Shown: positions 1 through 14,000, counted from the first letter of the stretch. The stretch: DNA of 64,000 bases from Actinernus sp. WN-2022 (GCA_030867875.1 JAOWCC010001501.1:22379036-22443035); one strand, 5' to 3'. Notes: a model not told the origin generated them from the letters alone. Numbers and translations: made by a program.

Positions 1-1402
1 TTACCAACATCCTTCAACATGATGACTCGCTTCTTTCAATATTCAACATGGTATGATACACGGTTCAACATTTGTTACCAACATCCTTCAACATGACGAC
101 TCGCTTCTTTCAATATTCAACATGGTATGATACACGGTTCAACATTTGTTACCAACATCCTTCAACATGACGACTCGCTTCTTTCAATATTCAACATGGT
201 ATGATACACGGTTCAACATTTGTTACCAACATCCTTCAACATGATGACTCGCTTCTTTCAACATTCAACATGGTATGATACACGGTTCAACATTTGTTAC
301 CAACATCCTTCAACATGACGACTCGCTTCTTTCAATATTCAACATGGTATGATACACGGTTCAACATTTGTTACCAACATCCTTCAACATGATGACTCGC
401 TTCTTTCAACATTCAACATGGTATGATACACGGTTCAACATTTGTTACCAACATCCTTCAACATGACGACTCGCTTCTTTCAACATTCAACATGGTATGA
501 TACACGGTTCAACATTTGTTACCAACATCCTTCAACATGACGACTCGCTTCTTTCAATATTCAACATGGTATGATACACGGTTCAACATTTGTTACCAAC
601 ATCCTTCCACATGACGACTCGCTTCTTTCAATATTCAACATGGTATGATACACGGTTCAACATTTGTTACCAACATCCTTCAACATGTTGACTCGCTTCT
701 TTCAATATTCAACATGGTATGATACACGGTTCAACATTTGTTACCAACATCGTTCAACATGTTGACTCGCTTCTTTCAATATTCAACATGTTATGATACA
801 CGGTTCAACATTTGTTACCAACATCCTTCAACATGTTGACTCGCTTCTTTCAATATTCAACATGGTATGATACACGGTTCAACATTTGTTACCAACATCC
901 TTCAACATGTTGACTCGCTTCTTTCAATATTCAACATGGTATGATACACGGTTCAACATTTGTTACCAACATCCTTCAACATGACGACTCGCTTCTTTCA
1001 ATATTCAACATGTTATGATACACGGTTCAACATTTGTTACCAACATCCTTCAACATGATGACTCGCTTGTTTCAATATTCAACATGGTATGATACACGGT
1101 TCAACATTTGTTACCAACATCGTTCAACATGATGACTCGCTTGTTTCAATATTCAACATGTTATGATACACGGTTCAACATTTGTTACCAACATCCTTCG
1201 ACATGTTGACTCGCTTGTTTCAATATTCAACATGGTATGATACACGGTTCAACATTTGTTACCAACATCCTTCGACATGTTGACTCGCTTCTTTCAATAT
1301 TCAACATGGTATGATACACGGTTCAACATTTGTTACCAACATCCTTCGACATGTTGACTCGCTTCTTTCGATATTCAACATGGTATGATACACGGTTCAA
1401 CA
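1..1402. repeat. 74-bp satellite, about 19 copies
   Basis: Tandem array with exact 74-bp spacing. Each unit holds several CAACAT-type motifs. Copies differ by a few substitutions (for example GATGACTC, GACGACTC and GTTGACTC variants). The array runs off the left edge of the window. Confidence 0.97.
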
Positions 1403-1480
1403 GTTTGTTGTCAAAACATGTTGAACGATGTTGGCAACAAATGCTGAACAATGTATCATCGGGTTTAGTTACAAACATTT
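1403..1480. mobile_element. Inverted partial copy of the 74-bp unit; likely DNA-element terminus
   Basis: The reverse complement of about 1403-1462 matches the satellite unit (ATGATACA...TTCAGCATTTGTTGCC...CAACATCGTTCAACATG) with scattered mismatches. The array therefore ends in a palindromic turn, as expected if it grew from the subterminal repeats of an inverted-repeat transposon. Confidence 0.6.
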
Positions 1481-2044
1481 CACAAGTCACAAGAATGTCA
1501 AGTGCAGTTGTTCGAAGCCCAATTACGGTAAGTTAACCAAGGATTACGGCTAAGCATTGGTTTGCATTTTTATTTGTTAAATTTGGCTTATTGTTTGATA
1601 TGGAATGAGTAGTGCATCCAGGAATTTACTGTCATTACTTTTTCCTTGTTCTGAATTAGACACAATGTTTGGTAAAATCACTTAAATATGCTCCAAATAG
1701 AACATAGATGTTTTAAAAGGTCAACTATCCCTTTTTAGCTCTGACGAAGGGCTAGCGCTCGAAACGTCAGCTGCTACTCGCTCCCCACGGCGGTTAGCAT
1801 ACCTTCATCGACTTTTAGTCGATCAGACCAGCAATTATCTCTTACCAGTATGTTTTTGTATAATAAATGATTCCCGGTGTGACATCACGTCATCAGCATA
1901 TTGGAAATATAAACCTTCATAACTCATAGATGCAACAGTGAAATCAAGAAATATTCTACATCTCAACTTTTCACTTTACGTAGAATCAATATTAATGACG
2001 GGGACCGGTACCAGCTCCCCCGCATTTGGGACAACACCTTTGAG

Positions 2045-2180
2045 TGGGCCGAAAGCCCGTGACTGCAAGCCCAGCGTGACTGCAAGCGAGCGTGACTGAA
2101 AGCGAACGTGACGGAAAGCGAGCGTGACTGCAAGCGAGCGTGACTGCAAGCGAGCGTGACTGCAAGCGAGCGTGACCTTC
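2045..2180. repeat. 16-bp minisatellite
   Basis: Repeats of tgactgcaagcgagcg with a few variants, about eight copies. It produces overlapping spurious ORFs in all minus frames. Confidence 0.9.
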
Positions 2181-2505
2181 GCACTCACGTGCGATCAAGC
2201 TCTCAGTTGAAAACGAAAGCTTAAGGTTCTAAGTTTCATTCAAATTTCTTGTACAGAGTTATCAAAAAGTTTTAATTTCATTCGAGAATATTATAATTTA
2301 TAGACTGTAAGCAAGTCCCTCTATTTTCCTTAGTCACTATCCGTATTTTGATCACTAATACAAATTTTCACTAATTTTGACGGAGTTGGGAATACACAGG
2401 GAAAAATTTCAAAAAAACATTAATTGTAATTTGCCAAAACCCATCAGACTTTAATGGGAAGAGTTCAACTTTCCCTGTGAATAGGCCCAGGTCTAAAACG
2501 AACCC

Positions 2506-2535
2506 TTTTTTTTTTTGGGGGGGGGGGGGGGGGGG
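2506..2535. repeat. Homopolymer T then G tract
   Basis: About 11 T followed by about 19 G, next to the candidate polyadenylation signal. Length is probably unreliable in the assembly. Confidence 0.9.
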
Positions 2536-2545
2536 ATTAGGTAAT

Positions 2546-2551
2546 TTTATT
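2546..2551 (-). promoter_or_regulatory. Candidate polyadenylation signal of the RNF17-like gene
   Basis: AATAAA on the minus strand about 185 bp past the proposed stop codon at 2735-2737, just before a T/G homopolymer tract. Position fits a 3' UTR end, but the hexamer is common in AT-rich DNA. Confidence 0.4.
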
Positions 2552-2734
2552 TCCTCATGGAAGTCAAGAGTCTTTCCATGGCAACATCATAATTAGCACA
2601 GTGCTGCGTGTGTATTTTCCTTAGTACCATACATGTGCAAAGTTTCAATTGTTTTTACCCACTCTTTCCAGATATATTCTTCCTTTTGTGATTTGTCTCC
2701 AGGCTGTGTCCATCAAATGGCGTCACAGTTCCTC

Positions 2735-5700
2735 TCATTTGCATGTTGCAAAAACCTGAATATCTCTGGGACGAGATGACAAACAGAAAACGCCACCCTT
2801 ACCCACTTCAAAAGGATTTTCAAATGAGATCAACTTTCGATTCGTAAGCACTTTAACGCAACTGACTTACCACTAGCTCAGCCGATAGTCTCTTGCCAGC
2901 TACCAGATGTATTAACGTGTCTTTAGTGCCTGCCGGCCACACTGAGCACTGTACTGCAGCGCCAGTCAGACAACACCGTGTCGACTGAATGGGAAGGTCC
3001 AATAAGTCCGAAGGAAATCCCCGCATTCTGGTTTAAAATTAAAATCATTGTCGTAAGATTTACCATAGTGCTTTAGCCGTTCCATTTGGTTAGTGAATCA
3101 AAGTGGCTGACTGATCGCGATAATATCAACTCACCTTTCTCCTGGTAACACTTCGGAGTTGCCGTAGTCAAAGTACCGCACAGTTGCAGTGAAGGGTTTC
3201 TCGGTTTCAACAGACAACACTTGTCCTCGATACCACATGTCATCCTCTGTGTATCGTCCACAGCACAGCATGCCTACAGTAGTAGTAATAACGACGATGA
3301 TAATGATGAAGATGATGATGCTGATAATCACTTATCAACTCACTAATAATTTATTAAGCAAAAGCAAAGGAAATCACCGACCGATAAGTGATCTTTAAAT
3401 GTGATACAGATTTCGTCCTGATTTAATAATAATAATAGTTTATTTATATAGCGCGGTTTCCTTCATAGACCAAAAGCGCTTTACAATAATATAAAAAAAA
3501 TATTCTAATGCTAAAAATAATTACCTAATATAAAAAAAAACACAGCAGAATTAAACCAAAATAGTGATAATGATAAAATACGTATGGATGAAATGTAAAA
3601 AAAATATATAATATTAAAATAATCTTTGATTTGTTTTGAGATATTAATTAATATAACTTATATTAAGCTACTAATTGAAATAATAATACTCTTTATTTGC
3701 ACCACTATTTAGAATTTTACAAAACTAAAAGAAAAATTATCTTATAAATTACCATATACATACATTACAAAGGAATGGCAATGAAAGAATGTAGGGGAGC
3801 TGGAGTAACCTAGGTTTTCGAAGCCAACTCCTCATTAAATAAATTTCACATAAATAAGGTCAAGGTGCAGTATTTCTGTGAAGGGGACATGACAATAAAA
3901 TAAGTTAACATATAGTATTTTAATTAATCTTAATTAATTTATCTATAATACAATAATATAAAATTATTATTTATAATAATTATGCACTGAAGTCTATGAT
4001 ATAATTAAACAAAGTTGTTTGATTTCTCTTTTAAACTGGTTTCTTGAAAGATTTCTAATTGAATCTGGGATTGAGTTCCAAGTTTGTATACCAGTGAATT
4101 TGAGTGAAAATTTTCCATAGTTAGTAGAAATCGAAGGCAAATGATAGTTACGTGTGGAATAGCGTGTGAAGTGAGAATGAATATTAGAAGCTTGTTTGAA
4201 GTATTTAGAGAAGGCAGGAGGTAAGTTATTATTAGTATAATCATACATGAAAAGGGAAATTTGGGTAAATGTAATGTCTCTTAATTGGAGGATACCTAGA
4301 TCTTTGTATATTGGAGGTGCATGGGTTTGAAAGTGAGAAAATGACATTATTCTTATGGCTTTGTTAAGGACATTTGTTGGTTTAAACAAGTTTTATATGT
4401 ATTACCCCAAGTTATGTTACCATACTGGAGATAGGGATAAATGAGCGAGTAGTACATTTGTTTGAGTATATTTAAGTCACGATAGTATCGTAGCTTAGAT
4501 ATAATTCCAATATTCTTAGATATTTTTTTACAGACGATATTAACATGATATTTCCAAGTCAGATGTTGATCTATGTGGACGCCAAGATATTTGAATGAGT
4601 CAGTTTGTTGCAATGGATGGTCACCCCATGTTATGTTTGATGTGGTTTTTCGTCAGTTTTTTTGGGTGAGGAAATTATCATGTATTTAGACTTTTTGACG
4701 TTAATTGAAAGTTTATTAGCTTTAAGCCAATCTACTAATTGAATAAGTTCTGTATTAACTTGTTTCTCAAGACTGTTTATATTATTATTGGAGTAGAAAC
4801 AGTATCATCTGCAAACAATCTTATTGCTAATAGTTCACTACAGTTTGCAATGTCATTGATATATATAAGAAATAACAAGGTTCCTAAATTTGAGCCGTGA
4901 GAGATACCACAAATAATATCAGAATTTGTAGAGAGGATGCTATTCAAGTCAACAAATTGTTGTCGGTTAGTTAAGTAGGTCTTAAACCATTCAAAAGTGG
5001 ATCCCCTAATACCATAATGCTGTAATTTCGATAGGAGAATGTCATGATTGACAGTGTCGAATGCTTTTGAGAAATCTATAAAGATAGCACAGGTATAAAG
5101 GGATTGGTCCATCGAATTTAGGAGATTGTCAATAATTTCACACAATGCTAAGGCAGTTGAATGATTTTTCCTGAATCCAAACTGATATTCATAGAATAGA
5201 CTATGTTTATCTATATATGAAGTTAAACGTTTCAACATTAATTTTTTCAGTATTTTGGAAAAAGGTGATAGAATGGAGATAGGCCTGTAATTCGACAATT
5301 CGTATATGGAGTCAGCCTTATATAATGGTATAATTCTTGAGATTTTCAAACAGTCTGGAAACTATATGAAATAACTATATGATGGCTGTAATTGTTCAAT
5401 AGTAAGCTTTCTTATATAAAAATGTTTTTAAGCTTTTCTTGAAGCTGTCAACGGAGGGGCTGTGCTTTAGATCTAATGGTAAGGAATTCCACAGTTGCGG
5501 GGCGCAAACTGAAAAAACGCGGTTGCCATAAGATTTCAGATTATATGATGGTATCTTAAGCAATAGCTTGTCAGCAGATCTAAGGCTACGTTGCGGCACA
5601 TACTGGTCTAATAATTCATTTAGATAGTGTGGAGCAATACCATTGATTGCTTTATATGTTTATAGTAATATTTTAAATTCAATCCGTTGCTCAATTACCC

Positions 5701-8073
5701 TGGATACCAGAGGCTCGAAATCGTCGGGGCGAGTGAAGCGAGACCAGGTGAAATCAAGGGTCGTCACGCAAAACAAAACTCCTTCGGGGAATCAAAACAC
5801 TTTCGATCGCGGCACATTACAGTATATTCGTACCTGAGCCCCTCTGGAACCAGGGTATTGCTCAATGGGCAGCCAATGCAGTTGCATTAAGAGTGGCGTG
5901 ACGTGATCAGACTTGCGTGACAGAGTTATTCAGCAGCCCTTCACCTCTCAAAACCTTGCATTCTATAGGACCCCAGTTGGACTGCACTGACAAAGAATTG
6001 CATTGTTTTAGGGTTAGGGTTTGTATTGTTTCAGGGTTAGGCATTGTTTGGATAGCCAGTACTATTCCACGTTCCGAGGAGGTGAAGGCCGCCCCGAGTT
6101 ATTAGCCTAGCAGCACTATTTAAAACATATTGCAGGCGCTGCAATAAGTATTTGGGCAGACCATATAACAGTGAGTTACAATAATCGAGTTTTGTTGTAA
6201 CAAAGGCATCTTACATGTATCATAACTTAAGAACGTTCTAATACGGCCTCATGCTTTCATCTTTCTCGGTGTTTGGATCCCCTGGTAAAACACTAGCTCT
6301 CGTTTTTGATCTATCACTTATCAAACTCATTAATAAATCATGAAGCAAAAACAAAGGAAATCACTGATTCAGATTTCGTCCTGATTTACATAAACTTTTC
6401 CTTCGATTTTCTCGGCCAAAATAAGTCCTATCGCCAAAATAACTGAAAACATTACTCTACATCTAGACGTTTGATATGTCAGATACAGAATTCGTGTCCG
6501 TGCTTTATCGGATTTACAAACTCTAAATCCCATAAAACAAGGACACCCACTCTGTCTCTATTACATATTAATTTACAACTCAGAATTGAACTCAATTGCG
6601 AGATGTTTACAATCAATGCATGTTAAGTTAATCTAATTACTAACAACACATTAGGAAACAATCTGTGTAAAAACTAGGCACAATTCTATTGTTCAGATGC
6701 AATTTGCTTTCACCACGGCAGAATTTTGTTTTTCATACTAACAACTCATACTTACATGATAGATTTCTGAAATCAAATCCTCTGAAACTGTATTTTAAAA
6801 CTACTTTCCTTTTGGTGTGAAAACATTTCGCCAATCGCAAGGTCCAAAACAATAACAAAGACAGCTTTCAATTTTAAAATGTTCCCCACATTGAATTTTG
6901 GTCATATTTATAGTTATGAGTTTTCACTAGATGCAATTCAAATCTGTTTAAAAAGTCCTAAGAAAATGATGTTTAAACCAATGAGGTGGACGACTGAAAC
7001 AATACCACAATTAGCACCTTCCTGCATTTCCTGCCGTTGGACTGCCTAGTTCTTAGCAGGACTATTACTTAAAGCAATCACCATCTTCTTGATGTTCTTG
7101 GCTCCGAAACTTTCCGAGTGGCAGGCGAATTTGTGTAACAAAAAAGAGGAAGCGCAGGCTCTCAGACCCCTCAAATTAGGTTGTCCAGACTGTCAAATTC
7201 TCCAGTCCGTCCCCTGACAAAGATAAAGCCACTGAACAAACAAACAAACAATAGGGAGTACACCCCCTAGTATACCCACTAGTACTCCCTAGTATACCCA
7301 CTAGTACTCCCTAGTATACCCACTAGTACTCCCTAGTATACCCACTAGTACTCCCTAGTATACCCACTAGTACTCCCTAGTATACCCACTAGTACTCCCT
7401 AGTATACCCACTAGTACTCCCTAGTATACCCACTAGTACTCCCTAGTATACCCACTAGTACTCCCTAGTATACCCACTAGTACTCCCTAGTATACCCACT
7501 AGTACTCCCTAGTATACCCACTAGTACTCCCTAGTATACCCACTAGTACTCCCTAGTATACCCTCTAGGCCCTAGTATAGGGAGTACACCCCATAGTATA
7601 CCCACTAGTACTCCCTAGTATAGAGAGTACACCCCCTAGTATACCCACCCTGGGCGGCATTTGTCGAGATTGATCGTGCACGATTATATACATAACTATT
7701 TAATTATTTAGTTATTTTATTAACCTTCTTGGATTAACGAAAGCTATTTAGAAGTAAACAACCTAAGACCTTGTCTAAGATTCAACCTACCTTGACAGGC
7801 GGAAGAAAGCGGTTCGTAATTCTTAAAATAACCGGTTTCATTGATTTTCAATGCCATCTTTTCCAGTCTCTCCAGCTCATCCTCGGCCAGTATTAACGAC
7901 GGGTCGGCATCATACACATCAATATCGTCTGACATTGGGGGTGGAGACCGCTGGATAAACAAACAGTCGGGCTCATCGACATGCGTGACGGTCACATCAA
8001 ACCTCACGCCAACTCCAGGAAGCTCCGTGCGTGACACCATGCTGTCGGCTACACGGGCGCTTATCAACATGGC
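2735..8073 (-). CDS. RNF17: RNF17-like Tudor domain 4 and C-terminus
   Basis: Exon 7791-8073 encodes the lead-in (VRFDVTVTHVDEPDCLFIQ) and an acidic helix. Exon 3135-3273 gives CCGRYTEDDMWYRGQVLSVE and ATVRYFDYGNSEVLPGE; 2871-3027 continues RGFPSDLLDLPIQSTRCCL. The final exon 2735-2755 would add only six residues (VFATCK) before TGA. This is short: Tudors 1-3 each have a longer C-terminal half. Readthrough past the 2871 donor would instead end after VSQLR. Either the fourth module is truncated or further exons lie left of the window. The Tudor is certain; the terminus is not. Confidence 0.72.
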
Positions 8074-11000
8074 CTTAATTCTATTAAGATAAGAGAGAAC
8101 CACCGCTCAAGACTCTCTGCCGACCGGTATGCTTTACGAGGGTGGAACTGTTGTCATCGAGCGGTGTTCAATTGAGTGTTGAAAAGTAATTAGGTAACTG
8201 CTTTCGAATTTGATTGGTTAGTTATCCATGATTGAGCTTACTTTGCCTCATGATTGGTTGAAGTAAAACCAATCGTGAATTACTTCAGTTCGTGATTGGT
8301 TCATTGATGTTTTTACTTGCTCCTGATTGGTTCATTGATGTTTTTACTTGCTCCTGATTGGTTCATTGATGTTTTTACTTGCTCGTGATTGGTTCATTGA
8401 TGTTTTTACTTGCTCCTGATTGGTTCATTGATGTTTCTACTTGCTCCTGATTGGCTCACTGGTTTTGGTTTTACAACACTCAATCGAAAACCGCTTTATA
8501 CCTTCCTCGAATACTAAAAACAAAACTAAATTATGTCGTTTTTTTGTTTTTACACATTCAAGCTCGGAATTCGTTTGAGTCGCGCAAAGCGCAACGGTCG
8601 AAAGAGTCTTTAAAATAACTTTGAAGGTCGAAAGAGAGTCTTGGAATTCTCGAAGGAGTTGATAAATTTGAATGAGAAAACGAATTTGAAAAAGGTTCTC
8701 AACTGGTTATTGGTTGTAAAATTACGTCACAATGTACATGTATGTCCTATTAGTTTGTATCTCTGTTCAACTTCGAATGACAGCAAACATTGTTTTCCTT
8801 TCTTCTACTTTACTTCTTTCATTGTATTGAGACATTTTCACTTCTAACCATTTAAATTGATTTCCCGAAAAAGGGAGCACATCCGTCCCATTTCAGGACA
8901 TAAATAATAATAATAATAATTACAGTTCTTAGTGCGCATCTCGACAAGCCTCAATGCGCTTACAATCGTAGAAACTACAATATAAAACTATAATACAATA
9001 TGTGTGGCTACAATACTATCTACGATGTATCAAACTATGAATACGTATAAAACTAAATATATTAAATAAATACGTCTTAAGGAGAGATTTAAACTGGGAG
9101 ACAGATTGGGCGTTTCTAATATTACATGGCACAGCGCGTTCCAGAGCTTTGGCACAGCAATAGAAAATGCGCGATCCTCGTATGTACAAGACGTAGATCG
9201 AGGAACTGTAAGTAGGCCCTTTACAGCTGAGCGCAGATTACAACCCTCCCACCATCCCTCTCCCTTCACCCCCCTCCCCCAAAAGAAAATCCTGAGGACA
9301 TACTTCGTTTTTGCTGGTGACATCTTAGACTTATTGCTTGTTGGCTTGATGCGATGTCCTCTTCTTACTTCAGCAGGGAGAGCCTGGACAGTAGGTTCCA
9401 CTCCCTCCACATCATCAGATGGCCGGACGAGTCCTCGGGACAAGAGGGCGTCCGTCACGCTAACCCCTTCAGGCAGGCAGAGTCTCACTTCTAAGGGTTT
9501 GCCTGGAGTCTTTTCTCCCTGGTAAAACAAATCACGAGGTAACCGTTAGAATACTTAACAGTTTTGGCGATGTTGGGGGCTAAATTCACTTTTCTTCAAC
9601 AAGGACCCGCACTATAAAAGGGAAAAGACCAACAACAACAACAACAAATCTTTATTTCGTACTTGAATTTATAATAATTACAGGTTAACTGGAAGAATCA
9701 AAAGCTCAATAATTGGTACTAGTAGGCTCAGAATAACTAGAAAGCTAAACTAAACTGAGCCACCCTCCCTCAAGAAAGTAATCAATCTTCTCCTGTTAGA
9801 ATACTAAATTGCTGAAGCTAAAATTAAAATAGCAAAGTAATCAGCAGGAAGCTACAATGGTAGACAAAATGACTTTGGACACTGCTTGCTTTTAAAGAAC
9901 ATTCTTTAAATAAACCCCCTCCCCACCTTCAATGCTGTTTTAGGTGCACGTTCAATCTGAAATTCATTCACCACCAACATTGAAAGGGGGAGGCGGTTTT
10001 GGAAGCTTCAGCTGTTTTAACTTTGTGTTCAGTACTTTTTCTTCTCATACAATAACTAGTCAGTTTTTTCGAGTGTTCCAACAATTAAGTCTGTATGGCG
10101 TTAATCTTGGATGAAATGTTAAGCACAGGCGATCGAATTGAATCGACTGTATAGACGTATTTCAAAAAAGTTTTTCCTGTGATTGTGGCTTGTGCACTGG
10201 CCGTTCCAAGACAGAGATGCATTAATGTTATGGGTGTCTGTTTAGTCAAGCTCACGTGTATGATATAAGTATTCAGTTCAATAACAACGTGAGAGATTCA
10301 CTATAATTTCTCAACACTTTTCGTTTACATTTGCTGGGCCTGATTTCTGCATGAATAATGCAACGTGCAACAGACGTTTTTGATAAACGTGTATGAAATG
10401 TTACTTAAAGTGCAAGTAGCGCCATAAAACAACATGAACTCTTTTTGCCCCAAATTCTATTTCTGATATACTTCAGTTGTCTAACTTAGTTATCTTTGAG
10501 AGGCAGGAGCAGCAATTAAACTAGAATAAACGCTACCCGAATTGCGGGATTGATTCATCTTGTGATGTCACAATGAAAACCTACGGGATTATATTGTAGT
10601 AGTTTTCTCTAGTGAGGGAGTTGATTCATGTTATGACGTCACAGGATCCACGAAAAGTAACGAAAATTAGGGATTAAAAGCCAGAAATGTTACAAAATTT
10701 GCAAGATTAATGCCTTTTTGCTAGAAACAAACACAATAGTACAATATATATATTTTTGACATGATACTTGTACTTTAACACATCAAGGATTAACGGATTT
10801 AAAATCCTTCCGTTTAACTTGCTAACGTTTGGACTACTGATTGGTGATAAAATTAATGCTCGACTTTAAATAAAAACGTATACATTAAACAAAGACATCT
10901 TTACCAACAGAACCAAAAGAAAACTAGACGCAAGGTAACTGGGCCCAGTATGGGATACAGCTGAATAGTCTCGGGTAACTGTGTTAATGGCCCAATTAAT

Positions 11001-14000
11001 AAATTGAAGTAGACGCCTCATGGACCACAGCTACTTTGACCATGTTATGACGCATATCATCGTCAATATTAGGACACAAAAGACACTAACTTCGACTTGT
11101 TGTCTGTTGCCTGGAAAATGAAGGCACGCGCCTCACGCAGCATCATTGTTTGTCTTCTCATTGACAATAAAAAGTAGCCTATCAGAGAGCGAGAAAATGG
11201 GCAGTAAAATTCTATATACTATAAGGACAAATTATTCGTCTAGATAGATTGGCTGAATTTATACTAAGGACGCATTATCCTTGTGAGAGCAATAAATCGT
11301 AGAGATGAAGTAACCATGTAGTATAAAATCGGTCAATGATTACGAGGCAAATACCAGTCCGTATCGCGTACCTCGATCAAAGTCATACAATCCTTGCCAA
11401 CGACCATGTTATTGAGAGCGGAAATGAGCTCTGATGACCACCGACCGTCTGGACTCGCCTGAATTGAGAGTGGAAACAAACATTCAGCACACAATGGGAC
11501 CATTTCGTTTATTACCAATGGAAGAGGGGGGAGGAGGATAATTTCCCCCACCTCACCCTTCAAACATGCATTACTGTAGCATAGAGTGCTCATTGAAAGT
11601 GCACCTAATACCTTTTGCAATATTTATTCCTACGAACCTTTGAAAGGTTTTGAGTACTTCTGCGAATAAAGTTTTGGTTTACAGAGAACACTATGTTCTA
11701 CGCTTGTTTGAAATTGACCTTTCCTAACCCATAACCGCGTAAGTAAAAGCCTGTGTGACGACATCTCATTAATGCATCCTTTCTTTCGCAACATCGATAT
11801 ATAGAGAATATACAGTCTGAGTTTTAGTTAAGAAAAAAGTCAGTTTAGACAAAATGCTAAGTATTTATTCGAATTATAGCAAAATGGAAATAATTATATG
11901 ACGTCACCCCGGGAATCGACCCAGTCTTTTACTTACGCGGTCATGGGTCAGGAAAGGTAAAATTTTCACCACTTCAAACAAGCGTACAACAGAGTATTCT
12001 CTGTAACCAAACATTTATTCGAAGAAGTACTCAAACCCTTTCAAAGGTATAAAATTTGACCAACTATTTTTGTACCCTGGATGTCAACCTGAGTACCCTT
12101 CTTTCCTTAGGGGAGGGGTGGGGAAAGGAAGGGAGAGAGGGACTGATACTCAGGTTACCTGGATGTCAGAGGTTCTACCGAGCATTTTCACCAACGGCCC
12201 TCATGAAACCAGACACGAGGGAGAGAACAAACCTCTCTCCTCATAAATAATCAACAGTTCCCAACAGGACATTTTCATTATGACAACTACCTGAATCCTT
12301 TTCAAATTCTCTTTCTCCTTCAAATTTATCAACTCCTTTGAGAATTCCACGACAATGGTCCAAATTAGAGGAACGAAAGGATTCGCGCAAAGAGTTCTGG
12401 TAGTTGTAGTATGTGACGTCATCATGCAAACGTCCTATTATAGAGTTGTGAATAACCCCTCTTGCCGCTGGTATTTATGAATATTTAACATCAGAATGAG
12501 ACTAACGTTGAGTAAATGCGTCTGTAGTCATCGCATCCAGCGGTAATTCTTGAATGCAAAACTGGACTATTATCTGTAGGGACTCCGCATAAAATAACCC
12601 TTAATCTATAGTTACTACTTCAGCATGCGGAATGAAGTGGCCGCAGGAATGTATTACATAACCAGGTTACACAGGGGCCTTACAAATAGCCACACCTCAG
12701 AACATAATCCTCTCAGTCTTTTCGACTTTACGAATGTGGATTAGTAACCGCACCGCACCCTCCTTCCCGCAGCGATGAGGAGCTACCCACTCCTTAAAGC
12801 CTCGCGCTGATTCTTCCTATATATTAACTAAGCCCAGGGCATTGTCTGCGGAGGCCCTAGTGAGAATGATATTACTATTATGTGTATGACAAGAAGCCGT
12901 CGTTATTACGTGAAGTCAGGGGCTCTGCCGTCTCACCGGTTTAACGCCATACAGAACTAACTGAAGGCACTGACGAGGAACGTCCAGGTACGGCATCTCC
13001 ATCCTTAGAGCAGACAACGGCACCACCTCGGAGTTACCAAAATCAACGTAGTTTACCTGTGAAGTATGGCAAATACGATCATCTCCTAATCACTCTTTTC
13101 ACCTGGTGGCCATCTTGGATTCAAAGCAAGGCAATCCTTTGTTTTTGCTAGGTTAGCCTCGTTATGATATTCCCTCAGTGCGAGGCTAACCTAGCAAAAA
13201 CAAAGTATTGTGAGGAGTGAATTCAGTCGTTACATGCGACTACTGTAACCGGGGCCACTTAGACAACGAGAACCAACGAGAACCAATCACATTGCAGAAC
13301 GAAGACAAAGCATTCCAAAGTATAAATCCTAGTATATCCATGCGATTTTCTTCATTGGAGAGACTTTGACGTCAAAACTAGGCAACCAAATTCACATTTT
13401 ACTGGATCAAAACTATTGGTAGCCAGTGGACCTTTTGCAGGAATGCAATCACGTGGTTGTACTGGAGGGCAAAAAATATCTGACTTCATATTATGTAAAG
13501 GCATTTGTACGAGATCAGTGGTGTTATAAGTAAAACCTGTTTGTAAATACTATTTTCCACCTCCAATCGATTGTCGATCTTTTGTAAATACTACTTTCCA
13601 CCTCCAATCGATTGTCGATCTTTTGTAAATACTATTTCCCACCTCCAATCTATTGTCTTCCACAACTGCAATTTTGCCCTCCAGAAGCTGATCGGCTTTC
13701 CCATTGGATCATTGAAGTGATAATCAGCACGTCACTCTTTCCTGCAAAAGGCCTATTAACAGCCACCACACTGTCTCCATGGTAACCCCAAAACAAACTT
13801 GCCCATCCCAGAAAACGATAACGCATCTCAACCACACCTCCACCATATTGTTTCCAATCACTTGGGTGACGACAGCGCGATACCACATACAGTCATCTGC
13901 GAACTGGGCACAGCATGGCTGGCCAGTCGGTATCAACTGCGCATCGGTAGGAACGGCTGACATGTCCTCGACATTCGTGTACCGAGACATTAAACCTTCC

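Larger units (their letters stand above)
5396..6233 (-). pseudogene. LINE C-terminal fragment split by two MITEs
   Basis: Minus strand from 6233: LDYCNSLLYGLPKYLLQRLQ, interrupted at 5931-6095, then SDHVTPLLMQLHWLPIEQRI, interrupted at 5696-5857, then RSLRSADKLLLKIPSY and a YGNRVFSVCAPQLWNSLP end. With both insertions and one copy of each target duplication removed the coding reads on. It differs from the LINE at 3994-5360 and is closer to the 58.3-kb element. Confidence 0.88.

Noticed and set aside
1..1402. CRISPR-like regularly spaced repeats
   Set aside because: The 74-bp units are contiguous with no unique spacers, and the DNA is clearly eukaryotic.
1963..2198. Three overlapping minus ORFs with SHARLQSRSL repeats
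   Set aside because: Products of a 16-bp minisatellite read in all frames.
2986..3027. Acceptor at about 2985 (ATTCAG/TCGACACGG) as the start of the penultimate exon
   Set aside because: It puts an in-frame stop after six codons given the preceding phase; the acceptor at 3027/3028 keeps frame and gives the expected Tudor sequence.
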